NCBI GenBank assembly: GCA_905202255.1
Contig: CAJKRH010000007.1
Location: 1-60,106, forward strand
DNA length: 60,106 nucleotides
Direction: 5' to 3'
Source of the DNA: an uncultured Ruminococcus sp.
Lineage (GTDB): Bacteria; Bacillota; Clostridia; Oscillospirales; CAG-272
The stretch's first letter is position 1, and every line of letters begins with the position of its first letter. A program made the translations under genes and the position numbers. Of the stretch, positions 8,634 to 16,429 are shown in pieces. Under the pieces are notes generated by a model. The model was given only the letters and a program-made list of their open reading frames with translations. It made no database searches and was not told where the DNA came from.

Positions 8634-10041
8634 GGCTCTTTTTTCTTTTCATAATCAGCACAACGGCAATCACGCCTCCGCCGATCAGCACAAAGCCGGC
8701 AAAGCCTGCAAACAGGAAGACCGGATGGAACGGAAGCGATAACTTTGGAGGTTGGGGATGCTCTGATTCCGACAAGGTGAAGGTCAGCTCTTTTTCCGGC
8801 AGACCCGGCAGGGTCAGTTCATAGCCCTTTTCCGTCCCTGAAAAGTTGCCTTGATTATTTTCGGTCATGTAATACGGTGTGTTTACCACGATTTTCAGCT
8901 CTCCGAACTGCGCCCATGTCTTTGCAGGAGAGAGCAGATAGGTGTAGGTATAAATACTCGGTGTGTAGCCCGCATCAATTGCCGGATACAGCGGGGCTGT
9001 TACCGTGTTTGTCAAAGTCTGTCCCGGTTCCAGCGACAGGGTATACTCGTACCACCGCATCAGTGAAAAGGAGTATTTTTCGGTGTAAATTCCGCCGTAC
9101 ATCCAATCCTTTGAACCGGCGTTCATAAATGCAACCTGCGCATTATACCAATCACTCTCCGATATGCCGGAGTTATTGTCGTATTCCCTGAAAACAAAAT
9201 CCCGGAAGGTCATCTGTTCCGAATGTTTCAAGGTAATATTGCCGTCAATTTTCTTTTCACACGCGCCGTTTTCATAAAGCGACCATGTGATACCGTCCTT
9301 CGGAGGTTCACCGAAAATATATACGGTAAGTGTGTCGCCGGTTTTTGTCCAGCCGGATATTCGGATACCGTCTTTCAGCGTAGCTATGCCGCTCTTTTCC
9401 TCCCACAGCACCCGTGTTTTTGAGGAATCCTCACGCAGAACAAAAGCGGCGGTTGCGACTTGGTTTTCGGCACTGATGCCTTCAACGGAATATTGCTGTA
9501 CCCATACAGGGAGATCGGGACGGAAAAAGCTGTCCGCGATATATCCATCTGTCAGCTTCGGCATATCCTCGTCTAAAGAGAACGGTGTTCCTCTGTATTT
9601 CAGCGTATGACGCACGGTAGCCTTGATCAACTTGCCGTTGACCTTAACACCGTACTTTTCGGTATCCGAAACGGCGGTATACTTATCGGTCGGGGAATCG
9701 TAGATATATTCTCCGTAATGAGGCAGGTTACCGAACGGAAAGACAAGCGTGGCAGTCACCGTATAGTCGGCGGGGTTGCGGAATGTGTACTCAGCCGTGA
9801 CCTTACCTGTATAGGCGAGGAATTCTTCGATACTGTTGTAGTAATTCTTCGGGAACTCCTGCACATCAAAGGTCAGAAGCTCTTTATCCACCACGAGCGG
9901 ACAGCTCTTGTCTTTTACGAGTGCGCCGGTGCTGTCTGTTCCGCTCCAGTGACGCTGAGCGGAGTTGGCTTGTATCGGCACTGCAAGCAAGAGATTCAAA
10001 AGCAAGCTTGCAAGAAAGGCTACTGCAATTTTCTTTTTCAT
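8614..10041 (-). CDS. secreted, C-terminally membrane-anchored protein of unknown function
   Basis: 475 residues. An N-terminal signal peptide (MKKKIAVAFLASLLLNLLLA, cleavage probably after IQANSA) and a C-terminal hydrophobic segment (about residues 442-465) followed by KRKKSRGKEQS place the bulk outside the cell with a basic stop-transfer tail. The external part is rich in aromatic residues and beta-forming stretches (for example AEYTFRNPADYTVTATLVF). No sortase motif or catalytic signature is visible. It is the first gene of an operon with the 90-residue membrane protein and the Ig-like protein. Confidence 0.75.
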   Translation of the reverse strand: MKKKIAVAFLASLLLNLLLAVPIQANSAQRHWSGTDSTGALVKDKSCPLVVDKELLTFDVQEFPKNYYNSIEEFLAYTGKVTAEYTFRNPADYTVTATLVFPFGNLPHYGEYIYDSPTDKYTAVSDTEKYGVKVNGKLIKATVRHTLKYRGTPFSLDEDMPKLTDGYIADSFFRPDLPVWVQQYSVEGISAENQVATAAFVLREDSSKTRVLWEEKSGIATLKDGIRISGWTKTGDTLTVYIFGEPPKDGITWSLYENGACEKKIDGNITLKHSEQMTFRDFVFREYDNNSGISESDWYNAQVAFMNAGSKDWMYGGIYTEKYSFSLMRWYEYTLSLEPGQTLTNTVTAPLYPAIDAGYTPSIYTYTYLLSPAKTWAQFGELKIVVNTPYYMTENNQGNFSGTEKGYELTLPGLPEKELTFTLSESEHPQPPKLSLPFHPVFLFAGFAGFVLIGGGVIAVVLIMKRKKSRGKEQS

Positions 10042-10209
10042 CTTATTTTACTCCTTGGTTTGATTCGTTTTTAAGGCTCTGCAGTTAGATTCCGATGGGA
10101 CGACTGCGCTGAACAGCGCCGCATGACGGCGGATCTGCGCCCCTGCATAACTCCCGAGGCTTATCTGCTCTGCTTTAATTTCAGACTCTGAGTCCTTGCA
10201 ACCTGTCAG

Positions 10210-10284
10210 TCAAACAGATATCTTTTCAGATATTCGGCAATCGCTTCCGAATTCGCGCCCTATTGTGATGATTCTTCTTTTCAT
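10210..10284 (-). pseudogene. N-terminal stub of a cytidylate kinase-like protein
   Basis: A good ribosome site (GGAGG) precedes ATG 10282-10284. The 24 codons read MKRRIITIGREFGS and then diverge and stop. ITIGREFGSGGR is the P-loop-like start of the cytidylate-kinase-like family found in many Clostridia, so the gene appears cut just inside its nucleotide-binding loop. The rest is not found nearby. Confidence 0.5.
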
Positions 10285-10310
10285 GATATACCTCCTCTGT
10301 AAAAATGCCG

Positions 10311-10347
10311 CAAGGCATCGACCCTGCAGTGCAAAGCTGATGCCTTG
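10311..10347. repeat. 9-bp perfect inverted repeat beside a -10-like box
   Basis: CAAGGCATC at 10311-10319 and GATGCCTTG at 10339-10347 are exact reverse complements 19 bases apart. A minus-strand TATAAT lies at 10349-10354, directly beside the right arm, without a convincing -35. The dyad may be an operator for the now truncated kinase-like gene; this is inference. Confidence 0.4.
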
Positions 10348-10392
10348 TATTATATCATGCGTGGCTCGTGGGCTTTGCCTGTGCTGTTTCGC

Positions 10393-10545
10393 CTACGGGT
10401 CGTGGTGTAAAACCGTTGCTGAATCGGGGATAATTTCTTCCCGCACCGTTTGAGCGGATGTACCTGACGCTTTTAGAACAATTGTGCGGCGTCTTGAAAT
10501 ATTCCGGCGTTTTGCCGCTTCCACGGCAGAAATATATTTTATCAT
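10393..10545 (-). CDS. shortened excisionase-type HTH protein, 50 aa
   Basis: Starts MIKYISAVEAAKRRNISRR at ATG 10543-10545, 20-odd bases below a perfect promoter. Y-I-S-A-x-E-A-A-K-x-x-N-I-S-x-R-R is the start of small MerR/excisionase-like DNA-binding proteins common in Clostridia, which continue VQVLCxxGRIxGA...WxIPxDAxKPxDxR. Here the middle is shortened and only REEIIPDSA recalls the second half. Either a diverged small regulator or a remnant with an internal deletion. Confidence 0.45.
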   Translation of the reverse strand: MIKYISAVEAAKRRNISRRRTIVLKASGTSAQTVREEIIPDSATVLHHDP

Positions 10546-10566
10546 GTACACCGTCTCTCTGTTTAT

Positions 10567-10595
10567 ATTATATTCCCAAGATGGAATAATGTCAA
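10567..10595 (-). promoter_or_regulatory. perfect sigma-A promoter
   Basis: On the minus strand TTGACA (10590-10595) and TATAAT (10567-10572) are separated by exactly 17 bp. Both boxes are consensus. It reads into the small HTH gene starting at 10545. Confidence 0.75.
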
Positions 10596-10760
10596 GTATT
10601 TTTCGCTGAGAGCACACGAAAATTCGGACAGACTGTCTTTTCAAAAAAGATATTATCATAAACCGATGCGTCTCACGCCTTTTCTCCGAAGTGCCGGTAA
10701 ATGCTTTGACTGCCATACCGGTAAGGGGAGAAACAGAGCATGTATTTCAGATCCGAAAGG

Positions 10761-10809
10761 AAAAAAACAAGAAAAGCGACAGCTCTTTTTTTGAGAGTTG
10801 TCGCTTTTC
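10761..10809 (-). terminator. rho-independent terminator after the SDR gene
   Basis: GAAAAGCGACAGCTC (10771-10785) pairs with GAGAGTTGTCGCTTTTC (to 10809) with few mismatches. On the minus strand the stem is followed by CTTGTTTTTTT (plus-strand A run 10761-10767), so it ends transcripts from the SDR gene. Confidence 0.75.
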
Positions 10810-10831
10810 GCCGTATTCGTCTGAAAAAACT

Positions 10832-11839
10832 TCAAATTGTCGCCGGGCGAGCTTTTTTCAGCCACTTTACCGTATCCAGAAGCGTTTCCTTCAGCGAGCG
10901 CGGGGTATAGCCGAGATCGTTTTCGGATGATTTTTTGGAAAATCTGGCGTTGCTTTGGAGCACATGAACCGCATATGGAGTAAAGAACAGCTTTTTCTTT
11001 CTGCGGATACTGTCCAGCTCATAGAACGGCGCAACGATTTTTGCCAGCGCGATGGGAATATACGATACGGCTTTTTTTATGCCGGTGCTTCCGGCAACCG
11101 TTTCGAGAATATCTCTGATTGTGGCATAGTGACCGGAGAGAATATAGCATTTTCCGCGTACGCCCTTTTCCGCACATGAGACAATGCCTGCCGCAACATC
11201 CCTCACATCGACGAAATCATATCCGCCCTTTACGGCAATCGGCAACTTTCCGGCGAGAAAAGACAAAAGCAACTCTGTGATGCTTCCTCCCGCCGTGTCT
11301 CCGGGACCGATGATGCCTGAGGGAAGTACAATGCTTGCGTCAAGCGAAGCTCTCGCGGCATCCAGAACGATTCGGGTTGCCATCGCCTTGCTTTTGGCAT
11401 AATCGCCGACGAGCCTGTCAGGGTTAAAGGCATCGGTCTCGGCATCTATTTCAATGCCCTTCGGTTTTTCCGTAAGAGCATGTACCGAGCTGACATAAAC
11501 CAGCTTTCCGACGCTGTGAGAAATGCATGCATTGACGATATTTTTCGTACCGCCGACATTGACCTTATAAAGCTGTTCACCCGGGCGGCTGGCGACGGAG
11601 ACGATTCCCGCGCAGTGTATCACACAGCTTTGTCCGTCCGCACCGTTGAGAAACGAATCAAGAGATGAGGGGTCGCAGACATTGCCCACACAAACATGTA
11701 TTCCGTTTGGCAGAGTGGCTGCAAGCGGATCGTCTTTCATGACCAGAGCGTAAATATCAGCCGCTTTTGTGAGCAGTCTTTGTACTACCGCTTTGCCGAG
11801 AAAGCCTGTTGCTCCGGTAACAAAATATTTTTTATACAT
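10832..11839 (-). CDS. extended-SDR NAD(P)-dependent epimerase/dehydratase-like protein
   Basis: 335 residues. The N-terminal Rossmann motif is TGATGFLG and the active-site pair is Y-x-x-x-K in DYAKSK, with an upstream serine in YVSSVHAL. GIIGPGD is also typical of the extended SDR class. Such enzymes act on nucleotide sugars, dihydroflavonol-like carbonyls or sterols; the substrate cannot be read from the sequence. The gene is divergent from a TetR gene across 168 bp, the usual layout in which the TetR protein controls its neighbour and itself. Confidence 0.88.
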   Translation of the reverse strand: MYKKYFVTGATGFLGKAVVQRLLTKAADIYALVMKDDPLAATLPNGIHVCVGNVCDPSSLDSFLNGADGQSCVIHCAGIVSVASRPGEQLYKVNVGGTKNIVNACISHSVGKLVYVSSVHALTEKPKGIEIDAETDAFNPDRLVGDYAKSKAMATRIVLDAARASLDASIVLPSGIIGPGDTAGGSITELLLSFLAGKLPIAVKGGYDFVDVRDVAAGIVSCAEKGVRGKCYILSGHYATIRDILETVAGSTGIKKAVSYIPIALAKIVAPFYELDSIRRKKKLFFTPYAVHVLQSNARFSKKSSENDLGYTPRSLKETLLDTVKWLKKARPATI

Positions 11840-11866
11840 TTTTACCCTCCTTTTTCAAGATAAGTG

Positions 11867-11895
11867 TTGAATATCTTTCACAGTTATAGTATAAT
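11867..11895 (+). promoter_or_regulatory. promoter for the TetR-phosphorelay operon
   Basis: TTGAAT (11867-11872), a 17-bp spacer and TATAAT (11890-11895), directed at the TetR gene about 110 bp away. It lies in the divergent region shared with the SDR gene, so one repressor could cover both directions. Confidence 0.6.
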
Positions 11896-12007
11896 GCAGA
11901 TAGAGGCAAATAGCAACCGTCAGCTTTTATGAAACCGAAAGATATCCGACAGGAGCAGCCGATGATGTCGCTTATCTTTGTGAATATTTTGTGAAGGGAG
12001 TTTTTCT

Positions 12008-12556
12008 ATGAAAAAGACAGATGCCCGTGTACGCTATACGCAGAAGGTGCTGAAGGACAGCCTTTTGCAACTGCTTGAAAAAAAGCCGATAAATAAAATT
12101 ACGGTCAAGGAGGTTTGTGAGCTTGCTGAGCTGAACCGCGCAACCTTCTATGCACACTATACCGACTGCTTTGCCTTGCTTGAGAGCATAGAAAACGAGA
12201 TGCTTGAAGGCTTCGAGGAGTCGCTGAAATATATTCGCTCGCTCGATGTCACTTCACTTATGAGCGCAATCTATGAAATGATAGAGCGCAACGATAATGC
12301 TTGCCGCGTACTGGTCTTTCACGGAGGCGACAGAAAGATTCTCGCTAAAATGACGGAGCTTGCGAGAGAAAAAAGCATCGACTATTGGCGCGGGGAGCTG
12401 AAGCACGCCACCGAAGCGGAGCTCGATATGCTTTATATCCATCTTTCAAACGGATTGCTTCATGTGGTGGTGGATGGCTACGGCAGATACAGCCGTGAGG
12501 AGCTGTCGGGCTTCATAAACCGGATTGTCGTAAGCACACTGCGGGCGTTTCGGTAA
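12008..12556 (+). CDS. TetR/AcrR-family transcriptional regulator
   Basis: 182 residues. The N-terminal HTH reads ITVKEVCELAELNRATFY AHY, the standard TetR recognition region preceded by a helix with LLQLLEKKPINK. The C-terminal helical domain would bind a ligand and make the dimer. GGGAG precedes the start. It is divergent from the SDR gene and 22 bp ahead of a lipoprotein-hybrid-kinase-HPt set, so it may repress the SDR gene, its own operon, or both. Confidence 0.9.
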   Translation: MKKTDARVRYTQKVLKDSLLQLLEKKPINKITVKEVCELAELNRATFYAHYTDCFALLESIENEMLEGFEESLKYIRSLDVTSLMSAIYEMIERNDNACRVLVFHGGDRKILAKMTELAREKSIDYWRGELKHATEAELDMLYIHLSNGLLHVVVDGYGRYSREELSGFINRIVVSTLRAFR

Positions 12557-12578
12557 TTTTAAAAGGGATGTGTATTTT

Positions 12579-13394
12579 ATGAATTTTACTAAAAGGAAAG
12601 CTATAAGACTTGCCGCCGCTTTTCTGGCGGCAATGTGCCTGCTTCTTTCGGGCTGTACCGGAGCCGATGCTCCGGAAAAGCCGACAGAGAAGGAAACGCT
12701 TACTATCGGCAGTGATATTTATTCGCCGTATTTTTATCTGGATGATAACGGCGACTTCGCCGGTATTGATGTGGAGATAGCCGAGGAAGCCTGCCGCAGG
12801 CTCGGCGTGACACCGGAATTTAAGCAGATATCATGGCAGAATAAGGACGCTTGCCTGCAAAGCGGGACGGTAGACTGCCTGTGGGGCAGCTTTTCCATGA
12901 ACGGAAGGGAAGACGATTACTCATGGGCGGGACCGTATATGCACAGCAGGCAGGTAGTTGTTGTCAAAGCCGCAAGCGATATACGCACGCTGAAGGATCT
13001 GAACGGGAAAAACATCGCCGTGCAGAATGCTTCAAAGCCCGACGAGCTGTTTTCAGATGATGCGATAAGCGGAGTTTCCGTCAAAAAAGTATACAGCTTT
13101 GCTACGATGACGGATGTATTTGCCGCACTGAAAAAGGAATACGTCGATGCATGTGCCGGACACGAGACAGCCTGTCTTGACCATATTCGGAATATCAGCG
13201 GAGAATATCGCGTGCTTGACGAGGCACTGTTGTCTGCTGATCTCGGGGTTGCCTTTGACAGGGAGACGGGAGCGAAGAGAGCCGGACAGCTGACAGCCGT
13301 TCTTACCGAAATGAAGAATGACGGAACCATACGAAAAATACTGGAAAAATATTCGCTCGACATTGATTTTGCGCTGAAGGGGAATGAAAAATGA
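12579..13394 (+). CDS. extracellular solute-binding lipoprotein, family 3-like
   Basis: 271 residues from ATG 12579; a GTG nine bases upstream is in frame but sits too close to the ribosome site. A lipoprotein signal ends in LLLSGC. The mature part has the amino-acid-binding fold pattern (ETLTIGSDIYSPYFYLDD, FAGIDVEIAEEACRRLG, then DLNGKNIAVQNAS). No transporter permease or ATPase lies next to it; the next gene is a hybrid kinase that overlaps it by ATGA. This suggests a detached binding protein for the sensor, like the fused periplasmic domains of BvgS-type kinases. That role is inference. Confidence 0.85.
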   Translation: MNFTKRKAIRLAAAFLAAMCLLLSGCTGADAPEKPTEKETLTIGSDIYSPYFYLDDNGDFAGIDVEIAEEACRRLGVTPEFKQISWQNKDACLQSGTVDCLWGSFSMNGREDDYSWAGPYMHSRQVVVVKAASDIRTLKDLNGKNIAVQNASKPDELFSDDAISGVSVKKVYSFATMTDVFAALKKEYVDACAGHETACLDHIRNISGEYRVLDEALLSADLGVAFDRETGAKRAGQLTAVLTEMKNDGTIRKILEKYSLDIDFALKGNEK

Positions 13395-15967
13395 AACAGA
13401 AAACGAAAAGAACTTCTTTGCAAAAGCATGATATCAGTGTTGCCGCACTTATTATTTCAATCGGAGCTCTTATGATGCTGGGCACGCTTTTCTTCAGCAT
13501 TGAATACAGCCGAAGAGAAGCGCAAAAGACGATGGACAGAAATATAAGCGATCTGAAAAAGCAAATCAACGATTACGATGAATTTCTGGCGGCGGATGAA
13601 GTAAAAAGTCTCATCAGGCTTACCGAGAAGGCAGAGAGTCTCAGCGAAGCGCTTGCCATGCTTGATGATGGCGCAAGACAGGAATATATTGAGAGGATCT
13701 ACGACAGCCAGAGACTGAGCTGCATACTTGTACTCGACGAAAATCTGAATCCGGACAACTTCATGAGAACCGTCAAATGTAACGGTACGGCGGATGAATG
13801 CTATGAGAGCTGGATAGCGGAGCTGCAAAGTCCTGCCATAAAGGCGATTTCAGACCATCCGAAGAATGTTTATTCGGCGAGAATCCGGCACAGCGGGGAT
13901 AACTACGATATTGCCGCCGTAGCCAGAACGGACGCAAAGGGCATTATATTCTGCGCATCAAGGCAGGCAGGCAAGAAGCTGGAGCTTCATTATTCTCCTG
14001 TCAGAAATCTTTTGGCGAGAAACGAAACGAGACTTGACGGAACACTTTGCATTGCCGAAGACGGCAGAATAATTGCAACAAATCTCGATGGCGCATATAC
14101 CGGAGCGGATGAGATACCGGAGCTTACAGCTCTGAAAGAGCGGAAAGCCGGAAATGAGCTTACAAGGATTGTTTCGGGCGGAGCCGTCTTTTACGGCGGT
14201 ATCGTCAAATGCCGGAATTATGATATTTATGCTTTCTATCCGGCGGGTGCAATATATTCGCCCTGTCGCGCCATCATGCTGTTTGCGTTTTCGGTTTATG
14301 TGATGATTGTATTCATAATCGGCTTCTTCCATTCCAGAGCAAGAGCAGAACGCGCCCGCGAGATCAATCGGCAGTATGAAACCATACAGGCTATCAGCCA
14401 TGTCTACAGTCTTACGGCACTGATCGATCTCAAAGCAAATCACTACGAGCTTTTGAAATATCCGCCGGATTTGAGCAATGTCGCAAAGGACGGAACGCTT
14501 GATACGCAGTTCTGCAAGGAAATTATCGGATATGTAGATGAGCGGTTTCGCGAGGGCTATCGTGATTTTCTGAATACCGAAAATATGACCGAGCGTCTTA
14601 CGGAGGCGGAATATACGGAATATGAATATCAGAACAGAAGCGGAGAGTGGCTCAACGACAAGCTGATTGTACACGGAAAAGACAAAGAAGGAAGAGTGGA
14701 TACCGTAATCCTCGCCCGAAGCAGCGTAAACGCGCAAAAGAAAGCAGAGCTGGAATATCAGGCAAAGCTGGAAACGGCTGTACGAAACGAACAGAGGGCA
14801 AATCAGAGCAAAACGGATTTTCTGCGCAGAATGAGCCATGATATACGCACACCTATCAATGTTATACTCGGAATGCTGGAGATTGCAAACCGAAATCCGA
14901 CTGATACAGAGCTTCTGGCAAGCTGTCGCTCAAAGGGACAGACTGCGGCAGAATATCTGCTTGAGCTGGTCAATGACATTCTGACGCTGAACAGGGCAGG
15001 CGGAAGGAACAGCGACGATATACCGACGACAGAGGTGTTCCGTCTTTCAGAGGAGGTTCGGAAGCTGTATCTGATAGCCGCAGAGCAGGCAAAGGGATAC
15101 GACAGTGTGACACTTGAACCGCCGCAGCTTTCCAGTGAGGATAAGCCGTTGGTCGGCGAATCACTTTATCTGCGCCAGATCATGATAAATATTATTACCA
15201 ATGCCATTAGATATAGCAAGAAGGGCGGAACCGTGCGGTTCTCGGTCTCCCAGAATCCGGCGCAGAACCGTGACGGCTATGCCGAGGTGCATTTCGTCTG
15301 CGAAGATAACGGTATCGGAATGAGCAAGGAGTTTCAGAAAAGCATGTTTGAGCCGTTTGCGCAGGAGAATGCGGACAGTGTCAGTCGCTTTGGCGGCGTG
15401 GGGCTTGGACTTTCCATTGTGCAAAAGCTGGTAAACAGACTGAACGGAACCATAGAAGTGGATAGTGAACAGGGACGCGGAACGCGATTTGAAATCAAAA
15501 TTCCTTATCTGTATGCCGATGCTCCGGATAAGGCAGAACCGCAGGCAGACGCTCCCGCTTCTCTCGCAGGGCTTACCCTGTTGATTGTCGAGGACAATGA
15601 GCTGAATATGGAGATTGCCGAGTTTATGGTGACAGAGGCGGGTGGAAAGATCATAAAGGCATATGACGGCAGACAGGCAGTAGAAAAATTTGCCGCCTCT
15701 GCGGTCGGTGAAATCAATGTAATTCTCACGGATGTGATGATGCCGAAGATGGACGGACTTGAAGAAACGCGTCGGATCCGTGCGCTCGACAGATCGGATG
15801 CCAAGACCGTGCCTGTCATTGCCATGACGGCAAATCTGTTTGAAGAGGACATTCGCGAATATACCGATGCCGGCATGACGGGTGTCCTGCCGAAACCGCT
15901 GAACATCGACCAGCTGATTGAGACAGTGACAAAGCAAATAACGAAAGGAGGGAAGAACGATGGGTGA
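13391..15967 (+). CDS. hybrid sensor histidine kinase with receiver domain
   Basis: 858 residues: one membrane segment near residues 14-37, an extracytoplasmic region to about 290 (probably Cache/PAS-like), a second segment near 292-315, a PAS-like linker, HisKA with MSHDIRTPINVILGM (His483), HATPase with DNGIGMS and GVGLGLSIV, and a C-terminal receiver (VEDNELNME, phospho-Asp781 in LTDVMMPKMDG, Lys in LPKPLN). The kinase would pass phosphate to its own receiver and then to the HPt protein encoded next, with which it overlaps. No DNA-binding regulator is encoded nearby to receive the phosphate. Confidence 0.93.
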   Translation: MKQKTKRTSLQKHDISVAALIISIGALMMLGTLFFSIEYSRREAQKTMDRNISDLKKQINDYDEFLAADEVKSLIRLTEKAESLSEALAMLDDGARQEYIERIYDSQRLSCILVLDENLNPDNFMRTVKCNGTADECYESWIAELQSPAIKAISDHPKNVYSARIRHSGDNYDIAAVARTDAKGIIFCASRQAGKKLELHYSPVRNLLARNETRLDGTLCIAEDGRIIATNLDGAYTGADEIPELTALKERKAGNELTRIVSGGAVFYGGIVKCRNYDIYAFYPAGAIYSPCRAIMLFAFSVYVMIVFIIGFFHSRARAERAREINRQYETIQAISHVYSLTALIDLKANHYELLKYPPDLSNVAKDGTLDTQFCKEIIGYVDERFREGYRDFLNTENMTERLTEAEYTEYEYQNRSGEWLNDKLIVHGKDKEGRVDTVILARSSVNAQKKAELEYQAKLETAVRNEQRANQSKTDFLRRMSHDIRTPINVILGMLEIANRNPTDTELLASCRSKGQTAAEYLLELVNDILTLNRAGGRNSDDIPTTEVFRLSEEVRKLYLIAAEQAKGYDSVTLEPPQLSSEDKPLVGESLYLRQIMINIITNAIRYSKKGGTVRFSVSQNPAQNRDGYAEVHFVCEDNGIGMSKEFQKSMFEPFAQENADSVSRFGGVGLGLSIVQKLVNRLNGTIEVDSEQGRGTRFEIKIPYLYADAPDKAEPQADAPASLAGLTLLIVEDNELNMEIAEFMVTEAGGKIIKAYDGRQAVEKFAASAVGEINVILTDVMMPKMDGLEETRRIRALDRSDAKTVPVIAMTANLFEEDIREYTDAGMTGVLPKPLNIDQLIETVTKQITKGGKNDG

Positions 15968-16313
15968 ATTGAGAGAGATATACGATATTGCCGGCTCAGA
16001 TGCCGAAAAAGTACTTGCGCGGTTCGGCGGGAATGAGGAAATGCTGAAGCATTTCCTCTGCCTTTTCGCACAGGACAGCAGCTTTTCCGATTTGCAGGCG
16101 GCGCTTGCCGCAGGGAATACGGAAGAAGCTTTCCGTGCCGTTCATACGCTGAAGGGCATATGCGCCAATCTCGGATTTGAGCGGCTGTATGAGAAGGCAT
16201 CGACAATGACCGAATTTTTGCGTCGTGGCGAGCTTGATAAAGCAGCCCCGCTTTTCACCGGACTTGAGGATGAATATGCAAAAGTCCTCGGGGTGCTGAA
16301 TCGATATTTGTAA
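15960..16313 (+). CDS. HPt phosphotransfer protein
   Basis: 117 residues with the HPt motif AVHTLKGICANLG; His62 is the expected phosphoacceptor. The start follows GGAGGG and overlaps the end of the hybrid kinase gene by 8 bases, so it is coupled to it. It would shuttle phosphate from the kinase receiver to a response regulator encoded elsewhere. Confidence 0.92.
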   Translation: MGELREIYDIAGSDAEKVLARFGGNEEMLKHFLCLFAQDSSFSDLQAALAAGNTEEAFRAVHTLKGICANLGFERLYEKASTMTEFLRRGELDKAAPLFTGLEDEYAKVLGVLNRYL

Positions 16314-16358
16314 ATTTGCGGCAGCACTGCATTGTGCGGCAAAAAATGCAAAAAAGAA

Positions 16359-16387
16359 TTGAAAGCCGACCGGATTTGCAGTATAAT
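16359..16387 (+). promoter_or_regulatory. promoter of the M3 peptidase gene
   Basis: TTGAAA (16359-16364), 17-bp spacer, TATAAT (16382-16387), about 40 bases ahead of the coding start. Confidence 0.7.
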
Positions 16388-16429
16388 CAGAATTGATAAT
16401 AAAATATAGAGTAAGGAGAACTTAATACC

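Larger units (their letters stand above)
10042..10392. other. intergenic stretch with a gene stub and a dyad
   Basis: About 350 bases between the secreted-protein gene and the HTH remnant. It holds a 24-codon N-terminal stub of a kinase-like gene (10210-10284) and a 9-bp perfect dyad (10311-10347). The 160 bases next to the secreted-protein gene show no further clear coding signal or terminator. Confidence 0.4.

Noticed and set aside
10305..10350. Riboswitch or RNA leader at the 9-bp dyad
   Set aside because: The only -10-like box would start transcription inside the dyad, so the hairpin would not be fully transcribed; no known riboswitch motif is visible.
13958..14839. Long minus-strand frame inside the hybrid kinase gene
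   Set aside because: No ribosome site or recognisable domain; the plus strand encodes a complete hybrid kinase.
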